Notes: a model not told the origin generated them from the sequence alone. A DNA stretch of 64,000 bases from Terrirubrum flagellatum (GCF_022059845.1 NZ_CP091851.1:2728001-2792000); one strand, 5' to 3'. Counted from the first letter of the stretch, positions 52,768 to 62,308 are shown. Translations and numbers: made by a program.

Positions 52768-53607
52768 ATGACCGATCCGAGCGCAAGCCGCATCGAGGAA
52801 GGCATGCATCTCGATCTGAAGGATCGGATGACATACAGCGCCTATCTCAACCTACCGCAGCTTCTCTCCGCGCAGAAGACGCAGACGAACGAGCATGACG
52901 AATTGCTGTTCGTCATCGTGCATCATGTGCAGGAGCTCTGGCTCAAATTGACCGCACATGAGCTTGGCGCGGCGATGAACGCGATCCGCAGCGACGACCT
53001 CTCCTTCGCCTTCAAGGCGATGGCGCGCGTGACGCGCATCCAGGAGCAACTCATCCAGGCGTGGGACGTGCTCTCGACAATGACGCCGGCGGACTATCTG
53101 AAATTCCGCTGGTCGCTCGGCCCTGCGTCGGGATTCCAGTCGTATCAATACCGCCTCGTCGAATTCCAGCTTGGCGCCAAGGACGCGAAGATGCTGCTGC
53201 CGCATCGCCACGATCCCGACAGCCATGCGATGCTGGAGAAAGCGCTTCACGCGCGCAGCATCTATGACGAGGCGCTGGCGCTGCTGGCGCGGCGCGGGCT
53301 GCCGGTTCCCGCCGATGCGGTGGAGCGCGATTTCAGCGTCGCGCGCGTTTTCGACGAACGCGTGCGCGACGTCTGGGCCGACATCTACCGTCAGTCCGAG
53401 CGCTATTTCGATCTCTATCAGCTCGCGGAAGAATTGATCGACATCGAGGACTGGTTCCAGCAATGGCGCTTCCGTCATGTGAAGACGGTGCAGCGCATCA
53501 TCGGCTTCAAGCCGGGCACTGGCGGCTCCTCCGGCGTCGGCTATCTCAAGACCGCGCTCGACCGCTCCTTCTTCCCCGAGCTCTGGGACGTCCGCACGGT
53601 GCTATGA
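52768..53607 (+). CDS. kynA: Tryptophan 2,3-dioxygenase, 279 aa
   Basis: A heme enzyme that opens the indole ring of tryptophan to give N-formylkynurenine. HHVQELWLKLTAHELG holds the distal His, and RFRHVKTVQRIIGFKPGTGG and SSGVGYLKTAL hold the proximal heme ligand and the substrate loop. The length is that of bacterial TDO. It diverges from the kynureninase-like gene. A formamidase is not seen nearby. Confidence 0.95.
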   Translation: MTDPSASRIEEGMHLDLKDRMTYSAYLNLPQLLSAQKTQTNEHDELLFVIVHHVQELWLKLTAHELGAAMNAIRSDDLSFAFKAMARVTRIQEQLIQAWDVLSTMTPADYLKFRWSLGPASGFQSYQYRLVEFQLGAKDAKMLLPHRHDPDSHAMLEKALHARSIYDEALALLARRGLPVPADAVERDFSVARVFDERVRDVWADIYRQSERYFDLYQLAEELIDIEDWFQQWRFRHVKTVQRIIGFKPGTGGSSGVGYLKTALDRSFFPELWDVRTVL

Positions 53608-53684
53608 TCCGGCGGCTTGTCTCGTCCCCTATCGCTGGCCGGGCAAATATGTTTCAGACGGGGCAATCATCGAGGAAACGCCCC

Positions 53685-54797
53685 ATGACCGAGAGCCAGA
53701 AAAGCGTCAGCCGCCGCAACATTCTCGCCGCGTCAGGCGCGGCCGTCGCAGGCGCAACCGCCATCGCCGCCCCCGCCATCGCCCAGTCGGCGCCCGAGAT
53801 CAAATGGCGCCTGACATCGAGCTTCCCGAAGCAGCTCGACGTGATCTATGGCGCGGCCGTTGTGCTGGCGAAGACCGTCAGCGATGCGACCGACGGCAAA
53901 TTCCAGATCCAGACCTTCTCCGCAGGCGAGATCGCGCCGGGCCTGCAGGCGCTTGACGTGGTGCAGTCCGGCGCCGTCGAATGCGCGCAGACGCCGGTCT
54001 ATTTCTATTCAGGCAAGGACCCGGTGCTCGCTTTCGGCACGGGCACGCCGTTCGGCCTCAATGCGCGCCAGCAGCATGCATGGTGGCATCATGGCGGCGG
54101 CGCCGATATCATCAACGCGTCGCTCGCGAAGTTCAACGCGATCGGATTCGCCGCCGGCAATTCCGGCACGCAGATGGGCGGATTCTTTCGCAAGGAGATC
54201 AACTCGGTCGATGATCTCAAGGGGCTGAAATTCCGCATCGGCGGCTTCGGCGGCCAGGTGCTGGCGAAGCTTGGCGTCGTGCCGCAGAACATTGCGCCGG
54301 CCGATCTCTATCCCGCGCTCGAACGCGGCACGATCGACGCGGCGGAATTCGTCGCGCCCGCCGACGACGAGAAGCTCGGCCTGCACCGCATCGCGAAATA
54401 CTACTACTATCCCGGCTGGTGGGAGGGCGGCGCGGCGATGCATGTCGTCGTCGGGCTCGACGCCTGGAACAAGCTGCCGAAAAATTATCAGGCGATCTTC
54501 CAGGCGGCGTGCGAACTCGCCAACAACAACATGCTGAGCCGCTTCGACGCGCTCAATCCCGCTGCTTTGCGCCGCATGGTCGGACAGGGCGCGGAATTGA
54601 AGCCGTTCCCACTGCCTGTCATGGAGGCGTCGCTGAAAGCCGCGAACGAGCTCTACGCCGAAATCGCCGCGAAGAATGAGAGCTTCAAGAAGGCGCTCGA
54701 CAGCTACAACGCGTTCCGCGCCGAGAGCCTTCTTTGGTGGCAGGTCGGCGAATTCTCGTTCGACAATTTCATGGTGCGCACCAGGGGCCGCGCCTGA
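53685..54797 (+). CDS. TRAP transporter substrate-binding protein (DctP family), 370 aa
   Basis: A twin-arginine signal (SRRNILAASGAAVAGATAIA) precedes KWRLTSSFPKQLDVIYGAAV and GLKFRIGGFGGQVLAKLGVV, a DctP-type fold; the arginine in FRIGGFGG should bind a carboxylate. ATG 53685 has GAGGAA upstream. No DctQ or DctM gene is adjacent, so its membrane partners lie elsewhere. It follows kynA by 77 bases and may be cotranscribed. Confidence 0.92.
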   Translation: MTESQKSVSRRNILAASGAAVAGATAIAAPAIAQSAPEIKWRLTSSFPKQLDVIYGAAVVLAKTVSDATDGKFQIQTFSAGEIAPGLQALDVVQSGAVECAQTPVYFYSGKDPVLAFGTGTPFGLNARQQHAWWHHGGGADIINASLAKFNAIGFAAGNSGTQMGGFFRKEINSVDDLKGLKFRIGGFGGQVLAKLGVVPQNIAPADLYPALERGTIDAAEFVAPADDEKLGLHRIAKYYYYPGWWEGGAAMHVVVGLDAWNKLPKNYQAIFQAACELANNNMLSRFDALNPAALRRMVGQGAELKPFPLPVMEASLKAANELYAEIAAKNESFKKALDSYNAFRAESLLWWQVGEFSFDNFMVRTRGRA

Positions 54798-54911
54798 GTC
54801 TCTGGCTGCGCCTAAATCCGGAGTCGCGCGCGCCGCGCGCGGCTCTCTCGAAGCGGGAGTTAGGTCGCCCGTCGATCGCTAAGTCGGAGACGTCGCAGGC
54901 CGGACGTGACC

Positions 54912-55526
54912 ATGCTTGAGATCAGGCCGTTCAGACCCGTCGATCTGGAAGAGCTCTACGCCATCTCGCTGGAAACCGGCCATGAGGGCTGCGACGCCTC
55001 TCATCTGTACGAAGATCGCAAGCTGATCGGCCATATCTATTCCGCGCCCTACGCCGTTCTCGAACCGGATCTGGCGCTGGTCGCCGAAGATGAAATCGGC
55101 GTCGCCGGATTTGCGCTGGGCACGCTGGATACGAAAAGCTGGCGCGAGCGGCTTGAGGCGGATTGGTGGCCAAAGCTTCGCCGTGAATATGCTGATCCAG
55201 GAGCCACCCCATCAAGCGATTGGTCGGCCGATCAACGCCGCGCTTTCGCCATCCATCATCCCGAGAGCCCTCCCCACGAAGTGATCAAAGCCTACCCCGC
55301 GCATCTGCATGTGAATTTGCGGGCGAGAATTCAGGGGCGCAGCGTGGGTGCCCTGCTGGTTTCGGAATGGATGACGCGCGTCCAGAGACATGGCGCCGTC
55401 GCTGTCCATGTGGGAGTGAACCGGGCGAATGAGCGAGCCCTCAGGTTCTGGTCAAATCAAGGCTTCGCGCGACTGTCTTCCGGGCATAGCGAAGCCGGCA
55501 GAACCATCTGGATGGGCCGTCGCTGA
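54912..55526 (+). CDS. GNAT N-acetyltransferase, 204 aa
   Basis: The GNAT core is visible in RIQGRSVGALLVSEWMTRVQ (motif A, with a modified GxGxG/A) and GVNRANERALRFWSNQGFAR (motif B). ATG 54912 or GTG 54906 may be the start. It resembles the N-acetylglucosaminidase-linked GNAT group (human OGA C-terminal-like) in its LHVNLRARIQG segment, but the substrate is not known. Confidence 0.82.
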   Translation: MLEIRPFRPVDLEELYAISLETGHEGCDASHLYEDRKLIGHIYSAPYAVLEPDLALVAEDEIGVAGFALGTLDTKSWRERLEADWWPKLRREYADPGATPSSDWSADQRRAFAIHHPESPPHEVIKAYPAHLHVNLRARIQGRSVGALLVSEWMTRVQRHGAVAVHVGVNRANERALRFWSNQGFARLSSGHSEAGRTIWMGRR

Positions 55527-55590
55527 GGCGTTCCGCGGGCCAAGTTGCTTGCCTTGCCCACAATCCTTGACGGCCAACGCGAAGCGCCTA

Positions 55591-55610
55591 ATGGTTGCAT
55601 TTGTAACCAT
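55591..55610. promoter_or_regulatory. Palindrome upstream of MarR regulator
   Basis: ATGGTTGC-ATTT-GTAACCAT is a near-perfect palindrome 16 bases before the MarR start at 55627, with outer arms ATGGTT/AACCAT exact. MarR proteins usually bind such 16-20 bp sites and repress their own gene. Confidence 0.45.
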
Positions 55611-55626
55611 TCCGATTCAGGGGCTC

Positions 55627-56142
55627 ATGTCGACTGCGAAACGCATCCCGGCCGGCGGCGCGCAGCGCCGGCTCGATCTCGATCGCTTCCTGCCCTATCG
55701 CCTGAACGTGCTCGCGGCGCTGACCAGCGAAGGCGTGGCGCGGCTCTATTCCCGCCAGTTCGGCGTCTCCATTCCGGAATGGCGCATCCTCGCGACGCTC
55801 GGCGATCAGGACCGGCTGACCGCGCACGCCATCGGCGCCCACAGCCAGATGCACAAGACGAAGGTGTCGCGCGCTGTTGGCGACCTCATCAGCCGCGGCC
55901 TGGTCAGGCGCGAGATCAACAAGAACGATCTGCGCGAGGCGTTCCTGTCGCTCACCGGCGAGGGCCGCGCGGTCTATGACGCGATCGTGCCCTTGGCGCT
56001 GAGCTATGAGGTGCGTCTGCTGGAGGATTTGAGCGACACCGAGCGCGCCGCGGTGGAAAGCGCGATGTCGACGCTGACAAGGCGGTCGCGGACGCTGCTT
56101 GAGGAAATCAAGCGCGAACAGGGCAACAGCGAAGGCGGCTGA
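55627..56142 (+). CDS. MarR-family regulator, 171 aa
   Basis: A winged HTH with ALTSEGVARLYSRQFGVSIP, EWRILATLGDQDRLTAHAIG and RREINKNDLREAFLSLTGEG (wing). AGGGG precedes ATG 55627. The longer open frame to 55429 is a run-through overlapping the GNAT gene. It has a palindrome just upstream and probably regulates itself. Ligand and other targets are unknown. Confidence 0.88.
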   Translation: MSTAKRIPAGGAQRRLDLDRFLPYRLNVLAALTSEGVARLYSRQFGVSIPEWRILATLGDQDRLTAHAIGAHSQMHKTKVSRAVGDLISRGLVRREINKNDLREAFLSLTGEGRAVYDAIVPLALSYEVRLLEDLSDTERAAVESAMSTLTRRSRTLLEEIKREQGNSEGG

Positions 56143-56215
56143 AACTCCGCTCCCGCGATCAGGAACTCCGGAGGTCCGGGCGCGTTCGGCCCCTATTCCC
56201 GCCGGAGGAATCCTC

Positions 56216-56839
56216 ATGCACAGCCGCCTTCTCATCGGTTCGGCCGCGATCGCGCTCGTCGCCGCAGGCGCGAGCTTCGCGCAGACGCCGCCCGCAAGCC
56301 CGCCGCCCAATCCGCCTCCCGCGACCGTGGCTCCCGCCCCGGCCCCGCTCCCCGCGACCACGCCCGGGCCATCGCGGCAGGATCAGGCGACGATGGCGCC
56401 CGAGCGCGCCGGCCCGACAGAGAATCAACTCGCCGATGAAATCGACGCGCGCATCGCCCAGCTCAAGGCGAGCCTTCGCCTCAGCCCGGAACAGGATGGG
56501 AAATGGGGCGACGTCCGCGACGCTCTGCGCGAATATGGCCTCGGCGTCGTGCGCGGCCGCCTTGCCCTCGACGAGGAAACCGGGCGCGGTCTCAACCGCG
56601 AGCGCCGCGGCGACATGACCCGCAGCGACATGGCTGACGCACCCGACGCGCGCCCGAACGATCTCGCTCTGATGCGTCTTGAGGCGGACGACATGGCGCG
56701 GCGCGCCGATGGCTTGCGCAAGATCGCCACAGCCGCCGAACCTTTCTTCGGCGAAATGAATCCACGCCAGCAGCGCATGCTGATCCGCTTCATCGATGAC
56801 GGGTTCGACAGGATCGGCCGCACGCGCCGCAACTGGTAA
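56216..56839 (+). CDS. Spy/CpxP-like periplasmic protein (LTXXQ type), 207 aa
   Basis: A signal peptide (IAIVAAGASFA-like, residues 1-22) is followed by a Pro-rich linker (~25-55) and helices with LRLSPEQDGKWGDVRDALRE, the motif of Spy/CpxP LTXXQ proteins, and NPRQQRMLIRFIDDGFD. GGAGGAA precedes ATG 56216. Such proteins bind unfolded proteins or sense envelope stress. Confidence 0.82.
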   Translation: MHSRLLIGSAAIALVAAGASFAQTPPASPPPNPPPATVAPAPAPLPATTPGPSRQDQATMAPERAGPTENQLADEIDARIAQLKASLRLSPEQDGKWGDVRDALREYGLGVVRGRLALDEETGRGLNRERRGDMTRSDMADAPDARPNDLALMRLEADDMARRADGLRKIATAAEPFFGEMNPRQQRMLIRFIDDGFDRIGRTRRNW

Positions 56840-56932
56840 CGAAGCGTTTACCACCTCTGCCGCCTCATGGCGCGCCGCCTGCGCGAGGATGATGATCTCT
56901 CGCGCGGGCGTCGCCTGTCATCGGGCCCGGAA

Positions 56933-58012
56933 ATGAAATTCAGGCTCACTCCTCTGCTGGCTGCGAAGGCCGCGCTGCTGTTCATCGCGGCGGCGCCTGC
57001 GGCCGCCCAGACCGCATGCCAAATCGCGCGCGCCGAGCTCGCCGCTTTCGATCGCAGCAGCGCCGCGTCGGGCGGCGGCGAGTTGTCCAGATGGATCGCC
57101 TATTATCGCTCCATCGGCTGCGACGCCGGCGCGACGCCGATGTTCGCGCGGCCGCCGAATTGTCGTCAGGTCGAAGCGCAGATCGCGCGGCTGCAAGCTG
57201 GCGGCGGCGGAATGAGCGATGCGCGGCGGCGTGGCGCGCTCGTCGCTGACGTCGAGACGCAATGCAATACGTCCGCTCTCTCGGCGACATCGCGCAATTT
57301 CGAACCCAATGACAGTGGATCGCGCGTCGTCATCGATGATCAGGATCAGCGATCGGCGATGGAGCCGCCGAAGCCGGCGGGCCTCGGCCGCGCCATGTGC
57401 GTGAGAAGCTGCGACGGATTCTATTTCCCGCTGCAATCGAGTCCCGGCGGGCGCGAAGGCGCTGATGAAATGTGCCAGGCGCTGTGTCCGGCAAGCCAGA
57501 CGCACGCCTTCTTTCTCGACAATGGATCATCGATGGATGCGGCGACGGACAGCCAAGGCGTGCGCTACGCCAGCCTGCCGCGCGCCTACCAGTTCAGGCG
57601 CACGATTTCCGCGACGTGCGGCTGCAAGAGGCCGGGCGAGACATGGTCGACCACGCTGAGACGCGCTGATGAAATCAACGGCCCGCAGAATGGCGAGATG
57701 GTCGTCGGCCCCGACGGGAAAGCGCCGGAGGAAAAAGTCGATCTTCGGCCATCAAGCGGGCCGGTCGCGCGGGCGGTCCCGCGCAGGCGCCTTCAGGCGA
57801 TCGACCCCGAACCCCTGCCTGAAAATCCCGAGCTTGAGCCCGAATATCTCCCGCCGGAGCCAAAGGGCCTCGTGACGATGACGCCGATCAAGCCGGCGCC
57901 GCGCAAAGACGAGCCGCCGGCCGCGACGCAGGCCCTGCCTCCGCGTGGACCCGTGCGCACCGTCGGCCCGAACGTTCACGTCGAAAAGAATCTGCCGCGC
58001 GCGAGCGATTAG
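56933..58012 (+). CDS. DUF2865 exported protein, 359 aa
   Basis: A signal peptide ends at AAAQ (residue 26). The body matches DUF2865: RAMCVRSCDGFYFPLQSSPG, MCQALCPASQTHAFFLDNGS and RTISATCGCKRPGETW, with a Cys pattern for several disulfides. The C-terminal ~100 residues are Pro-rich and low-complexity. It is restricted to Hyphomicrobiales and function is unknown. The start ATG 56933 gives MKFRLTPLL. Confidence 0.85.
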   Translation: MKFRLTPLLAAKAALLFIAAAPAAAQTACQIARAELAAFDRSSAASGGGELSRWIAYYRSIGCDAGATPMFARPPNCRQVEAQIARLQAGGGGMSDARRRGALVADVETQCNTSALSATSRNFEPNDSGSRVVIDDQDQRSAMEPPKPAGLGRAMCVRSCDGFYFPLQSSPGGREGADEMCQALCPASQTHAFFLDNGSSMDAATDSQGVRYASLPRAYQFRRTISATCGCKRPGETWSTTLRRADEINGPQNGEMVVGPDGKAPEEKVDLRPSSGPVARAVPRRRLQAIDPEPLPENPELEPEYLPPEPKGLVTMTPIKPAPRKDEPPAATQALPPRGPVRTVGPNVHVEKNLPRASD

Positions 58013-58120
58013 GCGTTCAGTCCCGGCATTCGTTGGATTGACCGGAGATCAGTTCGCTTATCGAACCATATTGATATGCTGCGCCGCCACGAGCCGATGT
58101 CGTGAGAGCGATCACTTTCC

Positions 58121-58819
58121 ATGCGCCGCGCCGACCGCCTGTTTGACATCATTCAAGCTTTGCGGAGTTCCGCCCAGCCTTTGACCGCGAGTTGGCTGGC
58201 CGCCCACCTGGAGGTGGGAATCAGGACGATCTATCGAGATATCGCCACGCTTCAGGCGCGACGCGTGCCGATCGAAGGCGCGTCCGGCGTAGGTTACATG
58301 CTGCGTCGCGGGTACGACCTGCCGCCACTGATGTTCACGCCTGACGAAATCGACGCGATCGCGGTCGGAGTACGAATGGTGCGTCGCCTGCGCGACAATG
58401 AGCTGCAAAGCGCAGCGGAAAGAGTTCTCTCCAAATTGACGACCGTCGTTCCCGAATCTGTACGGCCGTCGCTGGCGTCTCCCCGCATTTGGATTTCAGA
58501 CGGCAGCGCGTCGGCGCAGGTCGGTTTCGATCTTGCCGACCTCCGCAATGCTATCCGCACATCGTCCAAGCTGTTGATCGGCTATGTGGACAAGGCCGGA
58601 GAACGGTCGGCCCGTATTATCCGCCCGGTGGCCATGGTCTACTACGTCGATGCAACCCTGGTTGCTGCGTGGTGTGAACTGCGCGGCGATTTCAGGCATT
58701 TCCGCATCGAACGGATCGAAACCTGCACGGTTCTGGCCGAGAGCTTTGCGACCGAAGCGCCTCGCCTCATGGCGGAATGGCGACAATATCACCTCAAGGA
58801 GGATGCTGTTCCGCAATAG
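58121..58819 (+). CDS. YafY-type HTH/WYL transcriptional regulator, 232 aa
   Basis: MRRADRLFDIIQALRSSAQP followed by HLEVGIRTIYRDIATLQARR is the winged HTH_11. GASGVGYMLRRGYDLPPLMF and EIDAIAVGVRMVRRL lead to a WYL domain (ARIIRPVAMVYYVDATLVAA, HFRIERI). WYL domains bind small ligands or nucleic acid. A DMT transporter starts 84 bases downstream and may be its target. Confidence 0.92.
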   Translation: MRRADRLFDIIQALRSSAQPLTASWLAAHLEVGIRTIYRDIATLQARRVPIEGASGVGYMLRRGYDLPPLMFTPDEIDAIAVGVRMVRRLRDNELQSAAERVLSKLTTVVPESVRPSLASPRIWISDGSASAQVGFDLADLRNAIRTSSKLLIGYVDKAGERSARIIRPVAMVYYVDATLVAAWCELRGDFRHFRIERIETCTVLAESFATEAPRLMAEWRQYHLKEDAVPQ

Positions 58820-58903
58820 GGGGCTGCGGCTCGTTCAACTGTGCTGACAGAACGCTGTCAGTGGGCTTCCGCTATCGGTCTGCGCGCAGAGGACGATGCG
58901 CAG

Positions 58904-59785
58904 ATGCAGAGCGATAGCGATACACGGTCATGGCTTGGATCGGCGCTCGTCGCCGCGTCGGCCGTCTTTTACAGCATCGCGGGTTTTTTCACCCGGCTGA
59001 TCCCGCTTGACGCATTCACGACATTGTTTTGGAGAGGCCTGTTCGCGGGCGGGTTTGTTTTGCTCTTCATCATCGTTAAGCAGAAAAAGGCGACGCTCCA
59101 GACGATCTGGGCGATCGGATGGTCAGGTTTGCTCGTAGCCTTTCTTTCGGCGTTCGCGACTGTTTGCTACCTGAGCGCCCTGAAAATGACCACCGTGACG
59201 GAAGTCATGGCGATCAACGCCACGAGCCCGTTCGTAAGCGGAGCGCTCGCCTGGCTCATCATTGGTGAAAAGGAAGATTGGAAATCTATCGCCTGTAGCT
59301 TGATCGCGCTCGTCGGCGTCGCGATCATGGTCAGTCAGAGCACAATGTCAGGCAACATCGCCGGCGCGCTATTGGCCCTCGCGATGACGCTGTCGCTTGC
59401 GCTGATGATCGTGATCATGCGTCTCAAGCGATCGATATCGATGCTTCCGGCGAGTTGCCTGTCGGCCTTTCTTTCGGCGGCGATCGCCTGGCCCTTCGCC
59501 GGCGACGCGGCGCCGTCCGGCGAGACGATGTGGCTCCTCATCCTGTTCGGGGTCGTCCAGTTCGGCCTCGGGCTTGTCCTGCTCACGATCGGCACGCGCC
59601 ACATCTCCGCGTTGCGCTCCTCGCTCATCAGCAGGGTGCAAACTGTGCTTGGTCCGATCTGGGTATGGCTCGCGTTTGGCGAGATTCCCCCTGCGACGAC
59701 GCTCGTTGGCGGAATTCTTGTCGTTGGGGCGGCCGTTGCTGCGGTGCTGCTCGCCAGCACCAGACCGCGAGAAAAGAATGCATGA
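58904..59785 (+). CDS. EamA-family DMT transporter, 293 aa
   Basis: Ten membrane segments in two EamA repeats are visible; the second begins near AGALLALAMTLSLALMIV. The ends AFGEIPPATTLVGGILVVGA and the first repeat's WLIIGEKEDWKSIACSLIAL are the conserved helix 4-5 region. ATG 58904 is preferred to GTG 58841. It exports or imports small metabolites; the substrate is unknown. Confidence 0.9.
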   Translation: MQSDSDTRSWLGSALVAASAVFYSIAGFFTRLIPLDAFTTLFWRGLFAGGFVLLFIIVKQKKATLQTIWAIGWSGLLVAFLSAFATVCYLSALKMTTVTEVMAINATSPFVSGALAWLIIGEKEDWKSIACSLIALVGVAIMVSQSTMSGNIAGALLALAMTLSLALMIVIMRLKRSISMLPASCLSAFLSAAIAWPFAGDAAPSGETMWLLILFGVVQFGLGLVLLTIGTRHISALRSSLISRVQTVLGPIWVWLAFGEIPPATTLVGGILVVGAAVAAVLLASTRPREKNA

Positions 59786-59836
59786 GACGCGAGGGGCGCA
59801 GCGAGCGCAAGCGATCGGCCTGAAATGATCGCGGCT

Positions 59837-61039
59837 CTATTTGGGAAGCTGCGGCGAATCCTGCCCTGACGGCGACAGCGCCCCGGGCTTGCCGGAGAAT
59901 GGCAGGCGAAGCTGCTCGGCGAGTTTGTCAGCGTCGGCGGTTGGCCGATCGATCGGTCCGTTTCCCTGCACGGCCGAAACAACGGCGCGAACCAGCGCGG
60001 CGTAAGCTTCGTCAACAGCGGCGTCTGATACATTGGCGCTCAGGGCAATGACAATGCCGTGCTTCGGCACGACAAAAATGCGTTGTCCCTTGAACCCATT
60101 CGCGAAATGGACCGGCCCGACTCCCGGATCGTTTCGGACCCACCGCCACCAGAACAACCCGTATTTCGACGCCGCCGGACTTGGTCTCCAGGCGTCCGCA
60201 ATAAACTCGGAATCAATGATGGTCTTGTTCCGCCAACGACCGTTCTGCAGATAAAGCTGACCGAACCTGGCCATATCGACGGCGCGCAGCCGAAGGCCCC
60301 ATCCTCCCGGATATCTGCCGGCCTTGTCGCGAAACCACCATTCCACATTCTTGAAGCCAAGCGGTCCGAACAAGACTTCATTGCCGTAACTGAGCAGATC
60401 CCTTCCCGCCGCCACCGTCGCAACCGCGTCGACAATCGAGGCGTCGCCATTGCTGTAATTGAATCGCTTTCCCGGCGCATGAATGAGGGCCGCAGCGAGA
60501 GCGAACTGCAAGCGGTCGGCGGCGCCATAGATCGGATGGCGTACGGGATCGCTATGGTGCTCGAGACCTGACGACATCGACATCGCGTCCCTGATGCGAA
60601 TCCGTCGCGCCTTCTCCAGGCTGTTCGCATCAAGCTTCGCGCTCGCGGCGACGATATCCGCCACGGTCGCGTCCAACGACGACAGTCCTCCGCTTCGCAG
60701 CAGCGCGCCGACAAGCGTCGCCAGGATCGACTTGGTGGCGGAATAAAGCGCATGGTTGTGATCGCGCGTCACCTTTTCCGCATACAGTTCGACCACCATC
60801 CTGCAATTTCGGAGAACCACCAGCGCATGAATATCCCGGTCTTTCCCACGAAGCGATTTGATCGCGTCGGCAAGCAGTCCCGATCGCATCCCCACCTGTT
60901 CCGGCGGCGCCGAGGCGATGTCGTCTGACTCGGTTTGCGGACAAGCGCCGGTTTGCGCAAGCGCAGGCCCGTTCCCCAGCCCGTAAATGCAGAGGGCCAA
61001 AATCGCCAATCGAAGGAGGGGAAGCGGCGCTGCGGACAT
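59837..61039 (-). CDS. Serine hydrolase of the class C beta-lactamase fold, 400 aa
   Basis: A signal sequence covers residues ~9-29. The active-site motifs of the fold are present: Ser100-x-x-Lys103 in LYSATKSILATLVGALL and Tyr195-Ser-Asn197 in FNYSNGDASIVDA. HFANGFKGQRIFVVPKHG is at the third motif (usually HTG/KTG). ATG 61039 is preferred over 61150. It may be an esterase or peptidase; resistance function is not implied. It is convergent with the DMT gene. Confidence 0.88.
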   Translation of the reverse strand: MSAAPLPLLRLAILALCIYGLGNGPALAQTGACPQTESDDIASAPPEQVGMRSGLLADAIKSLRGKDRDIHALVVLRNCRMVVELYAEKVTRDHNHALYSATKSILATLVGALLRSGGLSSLDATVADIVAASAKLDANSLEKARRIRIRDAMSMSSGLEHHSDPVRHPIYGAADRLQFALAAALIHAPGKRFNYSNGDASIVDAVATVAAGRDLLSYGNEVLFGPLGFKNVEWWFRDKAGRYPGGWGLRLRAVDMARFGQLYLQNGRWRNKTIIDSEFIADAWRPSPAASKYGLFWWRWVRNDPGVGPVHFANGFKGQRIFVVPKHGIVIALSANVSDAAVDEAYAALVRAVVSAVQGNGPIDRPTADADKLAEQLRLPFSGKPGALSPSGQDSPQLPK

Positions 61040-61168
61040 GCCCCATTTCCGATGCGGATTTTGAACTGCTTTTACACTTACAATGTCAATCGAACGGGCC
61101 GTTTTGCGATAGCCGGCGACGAATGAAGCACCCAGAAATCGTGAACTCACGAGCCCTTATCAACGCGC

Positions 61169-61187
61169 TCAAAAATCAAACGCGTCG
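61169..61187 (-). repeat. Short remnant of the nadE 3' end (third copy)
   Basis: On the minus strand the last codons read PDAFDF followed by a stop, matching the end of nadE (63813) over 17 of 18 bases from the stop upward. It lies 45 bases left of the dienelactone-hydrolase-like gene's stop region. Confidence 0.5.
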
Positions 61188-61232
61188 GGGCGCATCGGCA
61201 TATTTCAGGCGGCCGAAACCTGGAGGCGAACT

Positions 61233-62201
61233 CTATCGGACAAAACCCGCTTCAGTGAGGGCTGTCTGAACAGCCTTCCGCGCAAGCGACAGACCATCGG
61301 CATTGCGGCCAACTGTAACGCCTCTCTCGACACAAGGATCGGAAGCATAGGAGAACGCCTTGTTGGTCACGCTGTTTACGAGCGCGCCATCGTCGGCTTC
61401 CCGAATGAGCGGACAATTGCGCGTGGTTTGCGCCTGCGCCAATCGAACAGGGGCGCCCGCAGGATTGTCAAAAACATGGTGCGCGCCTTCGACTTCCAAC
61501 AGAGTCGCGTCCTTGCCCGCCGCCTGAAGCCGCGTAACCAGTTCGCGGCATTCCTTGATCGGAATATAGTCGTCGGCCGTTCCATGAATGATGCGTATCG
61601 GAGCGACGACGTTGAGCGCATCCTTAAGGTCGCGGTTACAGGTTGGGTAGAAAGCGATATGCAGAGCGAAGCGTGCTTTGGAGTTTGCGGCGTGCATCAT
61701 CCGAAATCGCTCCATCGCCGACCAGTGCGCCGGGCCGCCGCCTCGCGAAAAGCCCATCACGGCGATGCGAGACGGATCGATACGAGGATGAGCCGCGAGC
61801 AGATCGAGGGCCCGATAAGCATCGAGAATCATCACGAAGCGGCTGAGCGAATCCTGATCCTCCACTGTGCTGACGATTTTTCGCGCGGTGAAGCTGTCGA
61901 TCATCAGCGTCGCAACTCCCGCGCTATTCAGCTCGTTGGCCCACGCCACGACGCCGGCGTTAATGCCGCCTGACGCATGCAGCAACACCACAACCGGCAG
62001 ACGGTCAGCGCCAGCGGTGGGGAGCCGCAATTCGGCGGAGAGCGTGACGGAGGGAGCGTCCTGGGCGCCGATCAGGAATTGACGGTCCGTCGGCGTCGCT
62101 GACAGGAATGCATGAAGCTCTGTGCGAGGAACAATCTGAGACTGGGCCGACGACGCGAGCATCAATGCGAGCGAAGCAGCAGCCAAGAAAAGCTTCACCA
62201 T
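61233..62201 (-). CDS. Secreted dienelactone-hydrolase-like alpha/beta hydrolase, 322 aa
   Basis: A signal peptide (LFLAAASLALMLASSAQS) precedes a hydrolase with VVVLLHASGGINAGVVAWAN (oxyanion), nucleophile Ser152 in VMGFSRGGGPAHW, an acid in IIHGTADDYIPIKECREL and His in EGAHHVFDNP. It resembles the dienelactone hydrolase family of periplasmic esterases. It lies between two of the nadE 3'-end repeats and may be cargo. Confidence 0.88.
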   Translation of the reverse strand: MVKLFLAAASLALMLASSAQSQIVPRTELHAFLSATPTDRQFLIGAQDAPSVTLSAELRLPTAGADRLPVVVLLHASGGINAGVVAWANELNSAGVATLMIDSFTARKIVSTVEDQDSLSRFVMILDAYRALDLLAAHPRIDPSRIAVMGFSRGGGPAHWSAMERFRMMHAANSKARFALHIAFYPTCNRDLKDALNVVAPIRIIHGTADDYIPIKECRELVTRLQAAGKDATLLEVEGAHHVFDNPAGAPVRLAQAQTTRNCPLIREADDGALVNSVTNKAFSYASDPCVERGVTVGRNADGLSLARKAVQTALTEAGFVR

Positions 62202-62308
62202 CGCCGCAGCCCCGACGTCAGAGTATCGTGGAAAGAATGACGTAAGGGCAACCCCGCTTCGCTGTCAAGGATCGCGGAGTGGCGCGGAGAGAATACGCCA
62301 CGCGCAAA

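Noticed and set aside
61376-62082. Plus-strand frames opposite the secreted hydrolase
   Set aside because: They overlap a gene with a signal peptide and a full catalytic triad, and show no coding features.
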